Shown: positions 16,545-28,810, counted from the first letter of the stretch. The stretch is 64,000 bases of DNA from Zonotrichia leucophrys gambelii (GCF_028769735.1 NC_088172.1:67108631-67172630); one strand, 5' to 3'. The notes: generated by a model not told the origin, from the sequence alone. Program-made: numbers and translations.

Positions 16545-18281
16545 GCCAGGGGCCACAGAGGAAGCTGCCAGCAGCCAGGGCCATGGTGGAAGGGTGATTA
16601 GGGAACATGAGATGGAGGAAGGAGCTGTAGATCACATTTTAGGGGATATGGGATACACATCCATTGGGAAGCCAGGATCTATTAATTTTGCTGCTCAAGC
16701 AAACAGTGTGAGACAGAGTTGCTGTATGTTTCTGACTCAACCTCAGGCAGTATTATCAGTCTGAAAGCTCTGTTGGTGTTGCCTTTATCCCTTTAATGGG
16801 GGTAAGGTGTGAGCCCTTTAAACAGGGCAGAGTATGGGGAGCACACATTGTGTGCATACCAAAGTGTGTGTGGATTTTCAATAGGAAATTATGAAATTTA
16901 AAACCTATTAAGTGTAAAATCAGTGCTTCTGGGGAAATTCCCTTTGAATTGCATAGTTATTCACAAGGGCTTCCTGGGCATGGGGCACAATTTTGGGTGA
17001 TTTCTGTGAGCTCTATTCCCCCTGCTACTTTTCCAGGTCCAGGTCTAGGGAGTTCACACATTCATGCTCACTCACACTGGCAGGTGTTTTATTCTTTTCT
17101 CTTCTGAAGCACAAGTTTAGGGGTTGCAGTCCCAAAAGTACATTTAAACATGCCTGGTATAGACTAGTACTTGAAAATTGTGTGTTCAAGGAAAATGTGG
17201 AGAAAGAATAAAGGTAAGATGCTTTTATTGAGAAGAAAAGGCTTTAATTATGGGACTTGTGGTACTGACTTAGTTGCTGACCTTTGATTACTTGCACAAC
17301 AGCTTTTTCTAAGCACATGAATGACAGAAGAGCATATTTTTTCAATTATGTTTCAGTTCAGACACAACTTTTCACAAAAAGTATGGCCCATTATATTTGG
17401 TTCACTTCTATCATGTTTTCTTCCTGAATAATTGTATCAAATTGATTCTCTAAGAGAAGAGGAATATAAAAATAGCTAGTACCATGGTAGATCAGTTTAA
17501 AAAGAGAAATATACTGAGTCTAACTAGGACTCAGAAAGAAAAGACCAGAAGAAAGACCACCTTCATTAGTATGTCATTTTTTATTTACCAAAATCATTAT
17601 TTTTCAAATTCAGTGTTCCTTCTTGTTTCCACAAAAACTAGCACTACTTTTTTGTGAACTACAGAAATGTTGGCGTGCCTTTGTTAAGAAAAAATATGTT
17701 GGCAGGTGGCAAATGTGAGAACTCTTGAATTTGGCTTCCAGCCTGAATTTTCATCTGTGCTCTGGACTGAAAAGCAGAGGCTGAGATCCATGCAGTTGGG
17801 CTGTGACTAGTCACTGTGCTCTACGAAGACTTTTATTACTTCAGCATGAACCTTTGGACTTAATTTTAGGTCCAGTGAGTCCAAGCCTTGATTATTTGTG
17901 TGATTGCCGTTTCTTATGACAAGAACAGGAAATGTGTAGCTCCTTCTCCTGCTGGAAATATAAACCCTGCAGCTGCTGATTTTGAGCACCCTGTTCTTCC
18001 TCAGCTCTGTTTGCATGCCCACCTTGATTGAACATCCTGTGGAGCACGGAGGAGGATCCTCATGGAACTGCTTCAAGCTGTGCATGCTTCAGACATGAGA
18101 TTTAAAAAAACTTTGAGGTTCATTTTTCTTTCTGGAGCCATAGAATCTACTAAGGTTTCGTGTACATAAGTATTTGCATCTTGCAATGTTTCCTTACCTG
18201 ACTTAAACATCTTTGATTCATGTTTTTTAACTGCACTTTTTGCCTGGCTAATGAATGACTATTTCTTTTTTTGCTTTATAG

Positions 18282-18319
18282 CATTCTTCTTGATGAAGAG
18301 GGTCACATTAAGATAACAG
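18282..18319 (+). CDS. RPS6KA2: RPS6KA2 exon (window exon 4): 38-nt exon before DFG
   Basis: The exon starts after GCTTTATAG and ends before GTATGT. With the split Asn it encodes NILLDEEGHIKIT and ends with the first base of the DFG aspartate codon. Ile-Lys-Ile-Thr before DFG matches RSK3 (RSK2 has IKLT). At 38 nt it is not a multiple of three, so skipping it would shift the frame and remove the DFG Asp codon. Confidence 0.96.
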
Positions 18320-19020
18320 GTATGTGAGAAACAGAAAACTTCATGCCTATAAGCTGATTTTTTTTTCCTACAGTATATTGTATGCATCCTGGTTGGAAGG
18401 AGTTTGCTTACAAAAAGAAGCCAGAACAGTTTGAGTGTTGAGCTTCTCTGTCAGTTTGTCAGCCCCTCTGCTGCACAGCACATGGAGAACATAGCATTTT
18501 CTTGGTAAAATTGTGCTCCTGACTGATGTGAAGCAGACAGGTTTGGCTGCTTGCCACTGTGGATGGAAGGATGCTTCCAATATGACTATTTGATCCAGGC
18601 AGAGGATGGCTGGAAAGACATCCCTTTCCCACTCTAGTGGCACTGTCCAGCCAACCTTTTCACTGGTGTAATCTGGGATTATTATTCCTAGTACTTTGGA
18701 ATATAGCTGCACAGGAATCCTTGCTAGCATTGCCTTCACCAAACCTGAGCTGTATGTATCTGCTTATTTAAACTACCTTCTGCCTTGAGCCAGAGCCTCA
18801 TTCTGCACAGGGAAAATGATATTCATTATTCAGGGTGTATTAACAAGTGCCAGGCACTCCACCTAGGCAGGGCTCCAGCACACTCGTGTTCGTGGCACAG
18901 GGACAGGAGGGCACTTCACCAGCTGGTTGGCATGTTTTGTTCAAACAATTTAAGCCAGCAAAAGCATAAATAATAATTTTTAGAGAGCTGACGAGCCCTG
19001 TTCTGCTTCAATTTGTGTAG
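18320..19020 (+). other. Intron (701 bp), nothing else recognised
   Basis: Donor GTATGT, acceptor CAATTTGTGTAG. A minus-strand open frame of about 124 codons at 18368-18742 has no recognisable domain and is taken as chance. Confidence 0.85.
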
Positions 19021-19163
19021 ATTTTGGTCTGAGCAAGGAAGCCATCGACCACGACAAGAGAGCATACTCGTTCTGTGGGACGATCGAGTACATGGCCCCC
19101 GAGGTGGTGAACCGGCGCGGGCACACGCAGAGTGCTGACTGGTGGTCCTTTGGCGTGCTCATG
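19021..19163 (+). CDS. RPS6KA2: RPS6KA2 exon (window exon 5): DFG, activation loop and APE of the N-terminal kinase domain
   Basis: The exon starts with the last two bases of the DFG Asp codon and ends with ATG before GTAAGG; it is 143 nt. It reads [34 protein letters not shown], then [14 protein letters not shown]. The Ser in AYSFCGT is the PDK1 target in the activation loop, MAPE is the APE motif and DWWSFG is the helix-F anchor. AIDHDKR and GTIEYM are RSK3-like, where RSK2 has SIDHEKK and GTVEYM. The exon is CpG-rich compared with its flanks. Confidence 0.98.
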
Positions 19164-19258
19164 GTAAGGCACAAACTCTGCTCATCTGCTGCAGGGGGAG
19201 GCTTCAGGTCCCTCTGATAAAAATTGCAGTGTCAGGGAGGTTTTTCAGAGAGGTTTTG

Positions 19259-19937
19259 TGTCACTGTAGGGCGCGAAACGACACAATGCGGACTCGCTGC
19301 TCTTCCCGAAGTGTCACAGACGTCTTTTATGAAAAATCCTTTCTTTAAGATTTTTCTTCTTGAGAAGCTGAGAGGCTTCAGGAACAAAATGTAAATAATT
19401 ATTATCTGCTGCTGTGGAATGCAACAGGTGCATCTGTGATTGGTCTCATGCAGTTGTTTCTAATTAATGGCCAATCACAGCTGTCTCAGACTCTCTGTCC
19501 GAGCCACAAGCTTTTGTTATCATTCTTTCTTTTTCTGTTCTTAGCTGGCCTTCTGATGAAATCCTTTCTTCTTTTCTTTAGTGTAGTTTTAATATAATAT
19601 ATATCATAAAATAATAAATCAAGCCTTCTGAAACATAGAGTCAGATCCTTGCCTCCTCCCTCATCCTCGGACACCTGTGAACACTGTCACACCAAGGTAA
19701 CAAGGGGCCTTTATTTTTCTAACTCCAGCATTTATAGAGTTCCAAAAGTGACAGTGGATTGGAGGGTGAAAGTGTCACCTCTCCAATGACACTGGACAGA
19801 CCAACAGTCTGTCAAATTTCTTCTCTTCTATAAAAGAATGCAAAACAATAAGTTATTTACATAAAGTGTATGAGAAAGATCATTACAAGAATATAAACAT
19901 CAGAAGGCTTAGAAAATCTTAAAACATCAGGGCAACA
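19259..19937 (-). mobile_element. Solo LTR, family B, interrupted by a family-A LTR
   Basis: In sense orientation (minus strand) it begins TGTTGCCCTGATG at 19937 and ends CCCTACAGTGACA at 19259. It has a TATA box (CTATAAATGC) near 19733 and a poly-A signal (AATAAAGGCC) near 19710, spaced as in a retroviral U3-R. The flanks are GTTTTG (19253-19258) and GTATTG (19938-19943), a 6-bp target duplication with one mismatch. The U5 part is split at 19312-19691 by a second LTR. Without that insert the LTR is about 299 bp. No internal genes remain. Confidence 0.72.
19312..19691 (-). mobile_element. Solo LTR, family A, copy 2 (nested in the family-B LTR)
   Basis: Reverse-complement relative of the LTR at 3388-3771. 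In sense orientation it begins TGTGACAGTGTTCAC and ends GTCTGTGACA (380 bp). Shared blocks include the GGCTTGATTTA(T/C)TATTTTAT segment, GATTGGCCATTAATTA, ACCAATCACAGAT and GCATTCCACAGCAGCAGATA. The sense flanks are CTTGG and CTTCGG, which fit a 6-bp duplication that lost one base on one side. It therefore integrated after the family-B LTR was already in place. Confidence 0.82.
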
Positions 19938-22900
19938 GTATTGCACTCTCCTCAAGCCAGCCTTTTAAAATAACATGTTCAGATGCTAACCTGTGCCCCC
20001 CTCAATCTGCACCCCTCCAGCCTCTTCAGTCTGTGTGCTGTTGTTGCTGAGGTAGATGAAGCAAAGGTCAAGAAGTTGGTTTGTGACACTGTGATGTTTT
20101 TTCAAAGCTGTATGAACACTGTAAGTTTTTGGAAGCGTTGTTTTATCAAGCATGGTGCTGTCCCTTGAGCCCAGACCCCAGGCACCTGCTGCTCTCACAG
20201 GGCTGTGTTTGGATAACAGAGCTGGTGCCGCTCTCTCCTGAGGTGTGCAGGCTGCAGATCCCCCCTGTGCTCAGGGCATGGCCATCCCCAGCCAGCTGTG
20301 GCTCACAGGGCACCTCACCATGTTTGTCACAGCAGAACCAGGGTCAGAAATTAGCATAGCAATGTGCTCTTACAATACAGACCCATTTCCTGTGGTATGG
20401 GGGCTGGTTTTGGTAGCTATGTGTTGCACTACATAGCAAAATCCATCGAATATGTTTAAATTTTGTTCACCTGAAATGGACTGCTGATGCCACTGTAGGA
20501 AGCATGGGAAGCAGTGTGAAAAAATGTGAAAATTTGGGTTGGGAGGGCCTACATCACTGATCCAGCTGGTTGGCAGCAGTAAATCTACATAAATATTGTA
20601 ATTTATTGCCTGAATTATAAAAGGAGTGGAATATCCTTACCTCCTGTGGCCACAAATCCATTTGGGGATACTCAGCACTCTTAAACCATGTACATTTATT
20701 CACAAAAATCAATAGGGTATTTCTCACAGAATAAATCTATCCCTACCCTTTAACTTTTTTATTATATATTTGTTTTTGGTGAATGGCTGAGTCTTCTCAC
20801 TCTTTGTCTCCCATTAAAAGATGGTGCATATGGTTGTTCTTCTTTCACCAGCTAATAAACTCTTAATAAACAGGACTGTTCTTCCCTGGGTTTTGCTAGG
20901 CTTTCTTTTTTTCTTTATTCCTTTCCATTCCTCTTTTCAACTCTCCCCTAAGGATTCAATGCATTAGAATCCCTATAAAAGGAGATGAATTAAAGAAAGT
21001 AAAACCCTTTTAACTCCAAGCTAATGTTTTAAGCCTTTAAGTGTTACCAGACATCTTAAAGAAAAATATGTCAATCAGTTCAACCTTTTTTCCTTTTCAA
21101 CATTTATCTGGTTGGGACCAAAAAACGTTTATTTCCACACACTGAACAGCTGGGAGGATTTTCTGATTCTGTCTTTCCCTCTGCTCTTTTCTCCTTGTTT
21201 TCCTTGTTCTGTCACATGTATGTTCTATTATGGAAGCTTTTTTTTTGATCAGTCTGAAAAACTGAAGATAATTAAATTGTATTCAAATTATTTATTAGCT
21301 TTTCTTCCTAAGCACTTTGCAGTATGGTGTAAAATAGATGAAGAAAATACACCAGTTGATGAAATATACATAGATTCAAAAGAAGTGTATGTGATAGTGT
21401 AATTTTCATGTCTAAAATTATTATCAAAAAAGGGAATTTATTCTGCCTGTAGTTATAGCATGGCCTGTATCTTCCTCTTCATCAGAGCAATCAAACTCTA
21501 TTTTCTGTTCTGTTCTGTGAAGAATTACTGCTTCTCTTGCCACCCCCCACTGACCAGGGCACAGACTAGAATCAAACTGAATGATCCTTGCACACTCCTT
21601 AAATGTGGCATGTTGCAATTATTAATAGCAAAACAAACTTGTCTGAAAATTACAAAGTTCTGGTCTTATTTACTAATTTTGTCATTAATTATTTTGTGAA
21701 TTACTATTCACCAGGATTTTTATTGTCAACAACAGTAAAACTTCATTTACTGCCAGCTGGTCTTTGACACAGGCCACACAACTGAAACTGTTACCTCCTC
21801 TGTTTGTTTGCTGCTCTGTTTATTTGAATTGTTTTATGTTAGCTTACTGTATGTCAGCAGGTGCTGTTACACAAATCTTAAAATTCATCCCTTCCAGCAC
21901 TCCCAAGGACAGTCCCTGCTTCTCTTAAGTATGTGATGATGACTGCTGAAACACTTCTGTAATTTCTGCTGGTGAATTCATGTGCTTTATCATGACCAGA
22001 CAGTTTTTCTTTTCTGCCTTTCTGTATCTTGCTCACTGCACTGGAGGTTTTGGATAGGATATACTCTGCAAAAGCTTTGCATCAAGAGATCTTCATGTAC
22101 AAGCATTTGGCCTACATTGTTAAAAAGTTGGATATGTAACTAATGCCTTTTAAGCTCCACTGCAAGATTCTTGATGCCCACGCTGCCATCTCTGAAGCCC
22201 AGATAAACTGGTCTGCCTGATCTGACATGTACAAACCTCTTGGGAAGGCCTCACAAAGCAGTGCTTCTCTAGTTCATCTACCAGCTGATTTACAAGGTCA
22301 CAGACCTCATGGAAGTTGTTTCTCTTTCACTTGAGAAAGAAACCACTATACACCTTTGAGAGTAATGTGGGCAGAGAGGGGAATGTAATTAGAGAAATGG
22401 CTGTGATGACTTGGTAGCAGTCCCAGACCAGAAAAAATGTGTTCATATGTGTCAGCAAGTAATTAAGTCTTCACAAGAACAGAAGATGTCCCTTTGGTAT
22501 CCAAAATATTCATCTCTGTACTAATTTTGTAGTAACTATACTGTGACATTGGACAAATCAATGCAAGACATCCAAGTATCAATCTTCTTTTACAAAATCC
22601 CATTATTGCCCTTTTTTTATTCCTAGGGCAAGAAATGGTCTTCATGAACATTATTTTGAATGTTTATGTTTGTTGCTATGTTAAGGGATTCAACCCTTTG
22701 TGGGCACTAATTCATTATGTTTCACACACACAGATAATTAATAATATTCAATGCATTTTGCAAGTATTAAACTGAGTGCTTGAGCAGTTCTCTGATACCT
22801 GGAAAATTACTGGAAGTGTTGAGAGGACAACCTGACCACTCTGATGAGAGTGTCTCTCCCTGTTTTCCAAAACAGAATGGTTTCAAGTTTCTTTGTAACT

Positions 22901-25900
22901 CTGGGTTTTATCCTGTGCTCACAATACTTCAGAAGACTTGGGCTGAAGTAGTTTGCCCAACCTGGTCTCCTTCCATCCATTAGGAAGATTCCTGTGGTAG
23001 TTACCCAGGCTGAGGATTTTTTTCTCACTCATTATCTTCTCCAATAACCTTCCTGGGTTACTTCTTGAATCCTATATTTCCTCAGTAAATGTGGCATTCT
23101 TTCCTAAGGTCTTTGCACATGTCTATCTTCTGGGAGGTGCTCATGATTTTCCTACTGAAATTGGAGACTGCCCTGAAAACTAGAGAAAGGGAGCACTGCA
23201 TAGTGAGTATATTGAGAACTCAGCAGGGATTATGTGACTCCAGAGGCCCATTGAGCCTAATTCTGTGGTTCTCTAAATAGGCAGCTGAACTGGAACAAAG
23301 AATATTTGCCTTTCTTGCACATGCTTTGGTACAGAAAGAAAGTCAAGGTTGGAGAGAGGTGCAGCCTTCAAAAGTCTAACAGAAGGTGGCCCTCCAAAAA
23401 CACCTGGGAAGTGAATTGGCGGGATGGAAGGAGCAAACAGATGGTTTCCACAGATTGGGAAGTAGGGAAAATGAAAATTGAGCCCCCCAGCAAAACTATA
23501 GGGACTGCTTTAATAGACAAAAATACTGCAGAGTTCATTCACCCCTAGTCTCAGCTTCTTGCCAGCCTTCTGTGACCCCCACTCTATTTGTGTGCATGAG
23601 TGTGAGAAGCATATTCTCACTTCTGTTTTCATTTTCAGGGTTAGCAAGATTTTTGACTTTTTGGAAAAATCAGCAGGAAAACAGGGCACTGTGCAGTGAA
23701 ATGATAGCTTTAACTGATGAAATGAACAATTTCAATCTTTTTTCAGTCTTGTTCTTTCATTTTGAACCTTCAACAGATTTAGTCAGGACCGCAGTTGAGA
23801 AACTAGTGCTTTCTTGCAGATGCTGCTTAGCTAAGTTCATTAAAGCAAAAAGCTCTGGTGCACTTCACTTATGTGGCTGCCTTTCACTTTAAATATTGAT
23901 GCTAACTGCATTTCTTCTGAACCTGAATTCATCTCAGCATGAGGCCTGCACAATTGGAGATGTGGTAACAAAGTGCTGGCCATTACAGCAACACAGTGAA
24001 TGTTTCCTGCAGCCTCCAGAGCTGTCATTCCCCCTGCTCCCACCTGCACCTTAAGTTTCTTCCAGATTCCTTCCTTCTTGTTTCCATCCCTTGCAGCCAT
24101 GGTGCATTTGCAGGTATTCCTGGGATATTGGGGTGGGTGGGAACTACAGTCCTTTCCCCCATAGTCACAGACCAAGCTGTTGCTTTTATCTGTATCACCT
24201 GCATCAGCAGCATCAAGCCCATTTATGCCAGCATAAATGAGACATAGCAGCCATTGTTGGTGCCACTAAATTAGATTTATTGTAATAACAAAGTAATGTG
24301 AGCAAGTGTAAGTGAACATTAGGTACTTAGCGTGAGCATAAACGCTCTAGAAATCATGAGGAGGGTTTGGTACAATCTGTACTATTTCGGCTGCTGCCCT
24401 GGGAAACCATGTTCCCTGCCCTTCACTCACAGTCCCATTTTGTCAGGACTAGGCTGTAATAGGACAGAATTACTTTGAAAATGGTGTTGAAGCTCCAGTG
24501 TCATCTAGGCAGATTTAAAAATTCTCCCCCGTTATGTTTCTTTGTAGAAAATGAGCTGCTTTCCTCCAGGTCCACCAGGAAGATCTTTTCTTACCTCTCC
24601 TAACCCAAGCAGAAGTCAATGCATTTGTTTTTCCAAATCTTGTTTATATTTGGCAGCCATATAAATTTGTTTAAAGTGGTTTTATTTATGTTTCTACTAT
24701 GCATTTTAGTGCCTTTAGGTAACTTGTTACTAATGAAGATTAATCCTCCTCCTATAATTAACTATATTTAGTTAGCTATCTGGCTTCTAAACATCTCCTC
24801 TGCCCTTCTCCCAAAATTAGCATAGCAGCTTCACCATTATTTTTCTTCTGTTTTCTATATTTTTCTTCTTGTATAGCTGTATTTAATCTGGGCAAGAGGA
24901 AGGGTCAGGCTGTGGGGCAGTCTGACACAAGCTTTGGTAATGGAAGAATCTTTCTTAGGACAAATGTGTTTTCTGGGAGCGCTGTGATTTCTTGTGAGAT
25001 AAGGTACAAAAAGTATGTAAAGCTAGAAGAATCTTTCCTGCCTTAGCAGGTACTTACTTATAGCAATGGGTATTAATTATTAGATTAATTAATTGCACTA
25101 ATTAATTATCTTACTATAGCAGAAGAGATCCAAAGCCTGAGTGACAGACACAAACAAGGAACAGTTCAACTTACCCTCAATGGGCACAATTTTCCTTTGT
25201 GTCCAAGCTGAATTATGTTCTTGATGTCTTTATGTTTGGTGATGCACAGCCTTCAGCCTCCCTCAGTCAGAGAAGGCAGCTGCCACTCCATAAAACACCA
25301 TGGTGAGAGCTGTGTGAAAGACCTGGTGCTGAACCCAAGTTAGGCAAGCTTCTTCAGCTGGGGTTCTGTCTTTTTTTTCACTTCTTACAGATGTGAAATT
25401 CCTGTCAAATTTACTGAAAGCAGTAATGTGTCTCCAAGGAACCATAACTGATTGATGTTTCAACACTTGACTTAGGCAAATAATTGATGATGACTGTTGA
25501 GTTTTGCTTTGAGATTTGGGTTCAGTTAAATGTGACACTTGTGAGATTCATCACTGAGTACAGCCAGAGGAACCAAAGCAGGAGAGAAAACTCACACTCA
25601 AAAGCCTTGAAAATGTGGGGTTTAGTCTTCTTTCTCCTGAAAAATATTGGAGAGGCATCTCTAAGTGTTGCAAACACACAATCAAAGAGGTGGTTTGATT
25701 CAACCTAAAAAGATGGGGAGTGGCATATCAAATCCATTTTCCTTGCATGGTAGACCATGCCAAACACCTAAGAGCCATATCCATGCAGGATAAGGGTCCC
25801 TCCAACCAAATACCTCATTGTCAGCCTTGATCATAAAACAACAAGTGCTGGAGGGAGTACCATATGTAACGCTTCTTCCCAAACATACCAAAACTTGACA

Positions 25901-26107
25901 ACAACAATCAGAGAAAACAGTTTGTAACACATCTCTGGAATGGAACAGTCATCCAGACTTGCTGTGCCATTTTTTTGTGTGCACAGGTTGTTGGATCATT
26001 TCTTTTCCTCTAGTTTTCAGCTGTGTTGGAAATAGGAGATGGATGTGGTCAGTTATGCAGACCATCCCCATGCACATTTGATTTACCATTCTGTTGCTAC
26101 TCCACAG

Positions 26108-26178
26108 TTTGAGATGCTGACGGGATCATTACCCTTCCAGGGAAAAGACAGAAAGGAGACAATGGCACTCATTCTCAA
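26108..26178 (+). CDS. RPS6KA2: RPS6KA2 exon (window exon 6): helix F-G region
   Basis: The exon starts after CTACTCCACAG and ends two bases into a Lys codon before GTGAGT; it is 71 nt. It reads [20 protein letters not shown], then LILK. This is the helix F to helix G segment of the N-terminal kinase lobe. GSLPF and KETMALIL fit RSK3, where RSK2 has GTLPF and KETMTMIL. Confidence 0.97.
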
Positions 26179-27007
26179 GTGAGTATCAAAACTGCTTTCA
26201 TTCTTCTAACTGTGAGTTAACTCTACCCTTGGGAGACTCCAGAGGACCCAAGTATTTGATGAGTAGAGAATAGTGATGGGTGTAATGAACTTTGCAAAGC
26301 CATGAAAGGTGTGAATTTAGTAAGACATGTAAAGCTGATGCCTGTGTTTAAAATTGCCTTCAGATTGAACAGTAGGAAGTGAATTACTGAGAGGACCTAC
26401 AAAACAAATTTATCTTACTTTTTGTGACAATGTCAGTATCCTCAGAATGTGGGAAAGTCAGATTTCTGCAGGACATCTTATATTTTGCTGTTGCCAAGTT
26501 TCAAATCTTTTCCTTTGCTGTGTCCCATTCATTTAATGTTAAATGGAGACAAAGGTATCTGAAGCTCAGGTTTGCACTCTAGTGCATTTTTTTTTTGTGT
26601 AGTGGTGAATGGCCAAGACAAAAGTTTTATTCTCTTTAAACAGTATGCAGTTTAGTATATGTTTTTTTCATTAAGTTTGATTGTTTAAATTCCTCTTGAT
26701 TCCCTAATTTATTCTAGCAAACTGAAAAAGTGAAAAAATTCTGTAAGAAAATTAGCTGTTGAGGTTGCAAAAGTTTTATGAGATTCATTCAAGCTGCTCT
26801 ACCTCTAGAGACATCAATGGTATAACCTTCCTTAAGATCAGCAGAATAAGATCACCTTCTCACTCTGCATTATGCTTAGGTAGCCTTTGGTCATGGATTT
26901 CATGTGTCTGCCCATCCTGATTGCTACAGTTCAGCTGTTTCCACCACATTGGGATAGAAAAAAAGCTTGAAAAATCTATTTTCTTTTCAAGTGTTGTGTT
27001 CTTTCAG
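26179..27007 (+). other. Intron (829 bp), nothing else recognised
   Basis: Donor GTGAGT, acceptor TTCTTTCAG with a pyrimidine-rich tract. No repeats were identified. Confidence 0.85.
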
Positions 27008-27096
27008 AGCCAAGCTGGGAATGCCACAGTTTTTGAGCATAGAAGCCCAGAGCCTGCTGCGAGCCCTCTTCAAAAGGAACCCCTCCAACAGATTAG
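27008..27096 (+). CDS. RPS6KA2: RPS6KA2 exon (window exon 7): helices G-H of the N-terminal kinase domain
   Basis: The exon starts after GTTCTTTCAG, completing the split Lys, and ends one base into a Gly codon before GTACGT; it is 89 nt. It reads [15 protein letters not shown], then [15 protein letters not shown]. The Arg of NRLG is the conserved subdomain XI arginine that pairs with the APE glutamate. RALFKRNP fits RSK3. Ile in FLSIEAQ replaces the Gly or Pro I recall in mammalian RSKs. Confidence 0.97.
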
Positions 27097-27556
27097 GTAC
27101 GTGTGGTTTGGTCAGCACATTCCTTATGTGCTCCCTGCCTTGTCAGGGGTGAGCTGTACCTCTCAGCTCATCTTTTCCAGTGGTTATCCTCTTCATTAGG
27201 TGGCATTTGGCATTCCTTGCCAGGGCACAGTGAGCCTTCATTATCACTAGAGAAATTTGTAAGGAGTACAGGCAAAGCATTGAAATCTAAAACAGGATGT
27301 TAACTTGTGTTTAATTGTTTTGGTAAAGAGGGTGAGTGAACTGCCAGCTTTTATGAATGATTTAAGGTATCTGATGTGTATGATAATATAGGGAACTGAG
27401 AAATTAGTGTGGTTTAAATCTGTATAATTTAGCTGCAAATCTCAGGTTTCATCTTTCCCATTCTCAAATGCATTTCAATCCTGTCTCATTCTGTTAGCTC
27501 TTGCAGTAGACTTTATTCTTTATTACCCAAATACGTCATCTACTGTTTACTGATGT

Positions 27557-27988
27557 TGATGCCCTGGAGTGGCTACCTAAAACAGAGGCTAGAGAGAGTT
27601 AAGAGAATAAAGTGAGTATTTATTAAAGGTCTTTAATAGATACACCTTGGGCAGTGCAAAAGCCTCGCAGAGGCTACACCCAAGATGGACAATGGTCATG
27701 AGATTTTCAGACAGTATAAGTTTGGTGTATTTGCATATCAGGGGTTAATTCTCCAATTACAGCGTCAGGTACTGAATCCATATTCCCCCAGCTCACTCCC
27801 CACAATTCACTTTTGTTTATACTTTTTGGGGCCTGAGGCTGTGGTGTGTTCTTGGATCTCAGGCCTGCAGGGATTGTTTGGTTTTGCAAAACAAGAAGGC
27901 AATTAACTGCGCTTTATATGGAGTTTAGACCTATGCATTGATGCAGGATAGGATTGAAAGATATAAAAGCTAAAATCTTAGGGCATCA
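27557..27988 (-). mobile_element. Solo LTR, family C, with perfect terminal inverted repeats
   Basis: The 432-bp unit has 9-bp perfect inverted termini, TGATGCCCT at 27557 and AGGGCATCA ending at 27988. In sense orientation (minus strand) it has a TATA-like CATATAAAG near 27915 and a poly-A signal AATAAATAC near 27619, as expected for U3-R. Flanks GATGT and GAGTGT suggest a decayed target duplication but do not prove one. It is unrelated to families A and B by eye. I recognise the sequence style as a common songbird LTR but do not name the family. Confidence 0.78.
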
Positions 27989-28765
27989 GAGTGTCTTCAT
28001 CCTTTGTTTAGATTGTGATAAACTTAATGTATATATTGGGTAATGTATCTGATGTCCTCTGTACCTTTGTTTACAGGTTTTATTAAGAAATTAATTGCAT
28101 TTGATGAGGTCGTAGACAATGCCTATGGCATGACTGCCACTGCAGATTTTGTCCTTGTTCCCCACAGGCATGTGGGGAGAGCCCACTCAAGCCCAGGGCT
28201 GGTGGCAGTGGGGAGCCAGTCCTGCAGCCCCTCACTGTGTCACTGTGGCCCCTCTCCTGCCAGGGGGATCCCTTGTGGCCCAAGAGGGAATGCCTTCCCA
28301 TTGGTTTTACCTCTTGATCAAAATGGTAGCCTTGTATTCTGACGTACTGCCAACACAAGAGTAGAAAAACACATTTTCTCTGCAGGTTTCAGTTGCTCTC
28401 AAGAAATTTGTTTTACACTGAAAAATATCGAGTATTGGGATTTCTCTCTTGAGAAGAATTAGGTGCTGCACTAAATATAAACTTTTTCCCACTCCCTACC
28501 TCTGTTTCTTTCTGCTGTTTCCTCCTTGTCTCCATCTCTTGGTTTTATGCTGCTCTGCATGTTTTGTGGCTTCTTACAAGTTGCTATCCATCCAAATGGA
28601 GCTCCAGTGAAGTCAGTGGGAGTTTCTGGATACCAGTCCTTAAAAAACTGCTCACTAAAAATTTGTTTTAGCCAAAACAATTCTAGCCTTCATATTTTAA
28701 TAATGGGAAATTGCTAGGGGTCAGGTTTTTAAAACCTGAGGTATATTGAAATACTGGGAAGGCTT

Positions 28766-28769
28766 GGAG

Positions 28770-28810
<41 letters not shown>

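Larger units (their letters stand above)
19164..26107 (+). other. Intron (about 6.9 kb) with a nested LTR insertion near its 5' end
   Basis: Donor GTAAGG, acceptor GCTACTCCACAG. The nested LTRs occupy 19259-19937. From about 19945 to 26100 there is AT-rich sequence with scattered short open frames and no recognised repeat, RNA or exon. Confidence 0.8.

Noticed and set aside
19259..19937. A single 679-bp LTR instead of a nested pair
   Set aside because: The copy at 3388-3771 shows family A as an independent unit with its own perfect target duplication, so the middle block must be a separate insertion.
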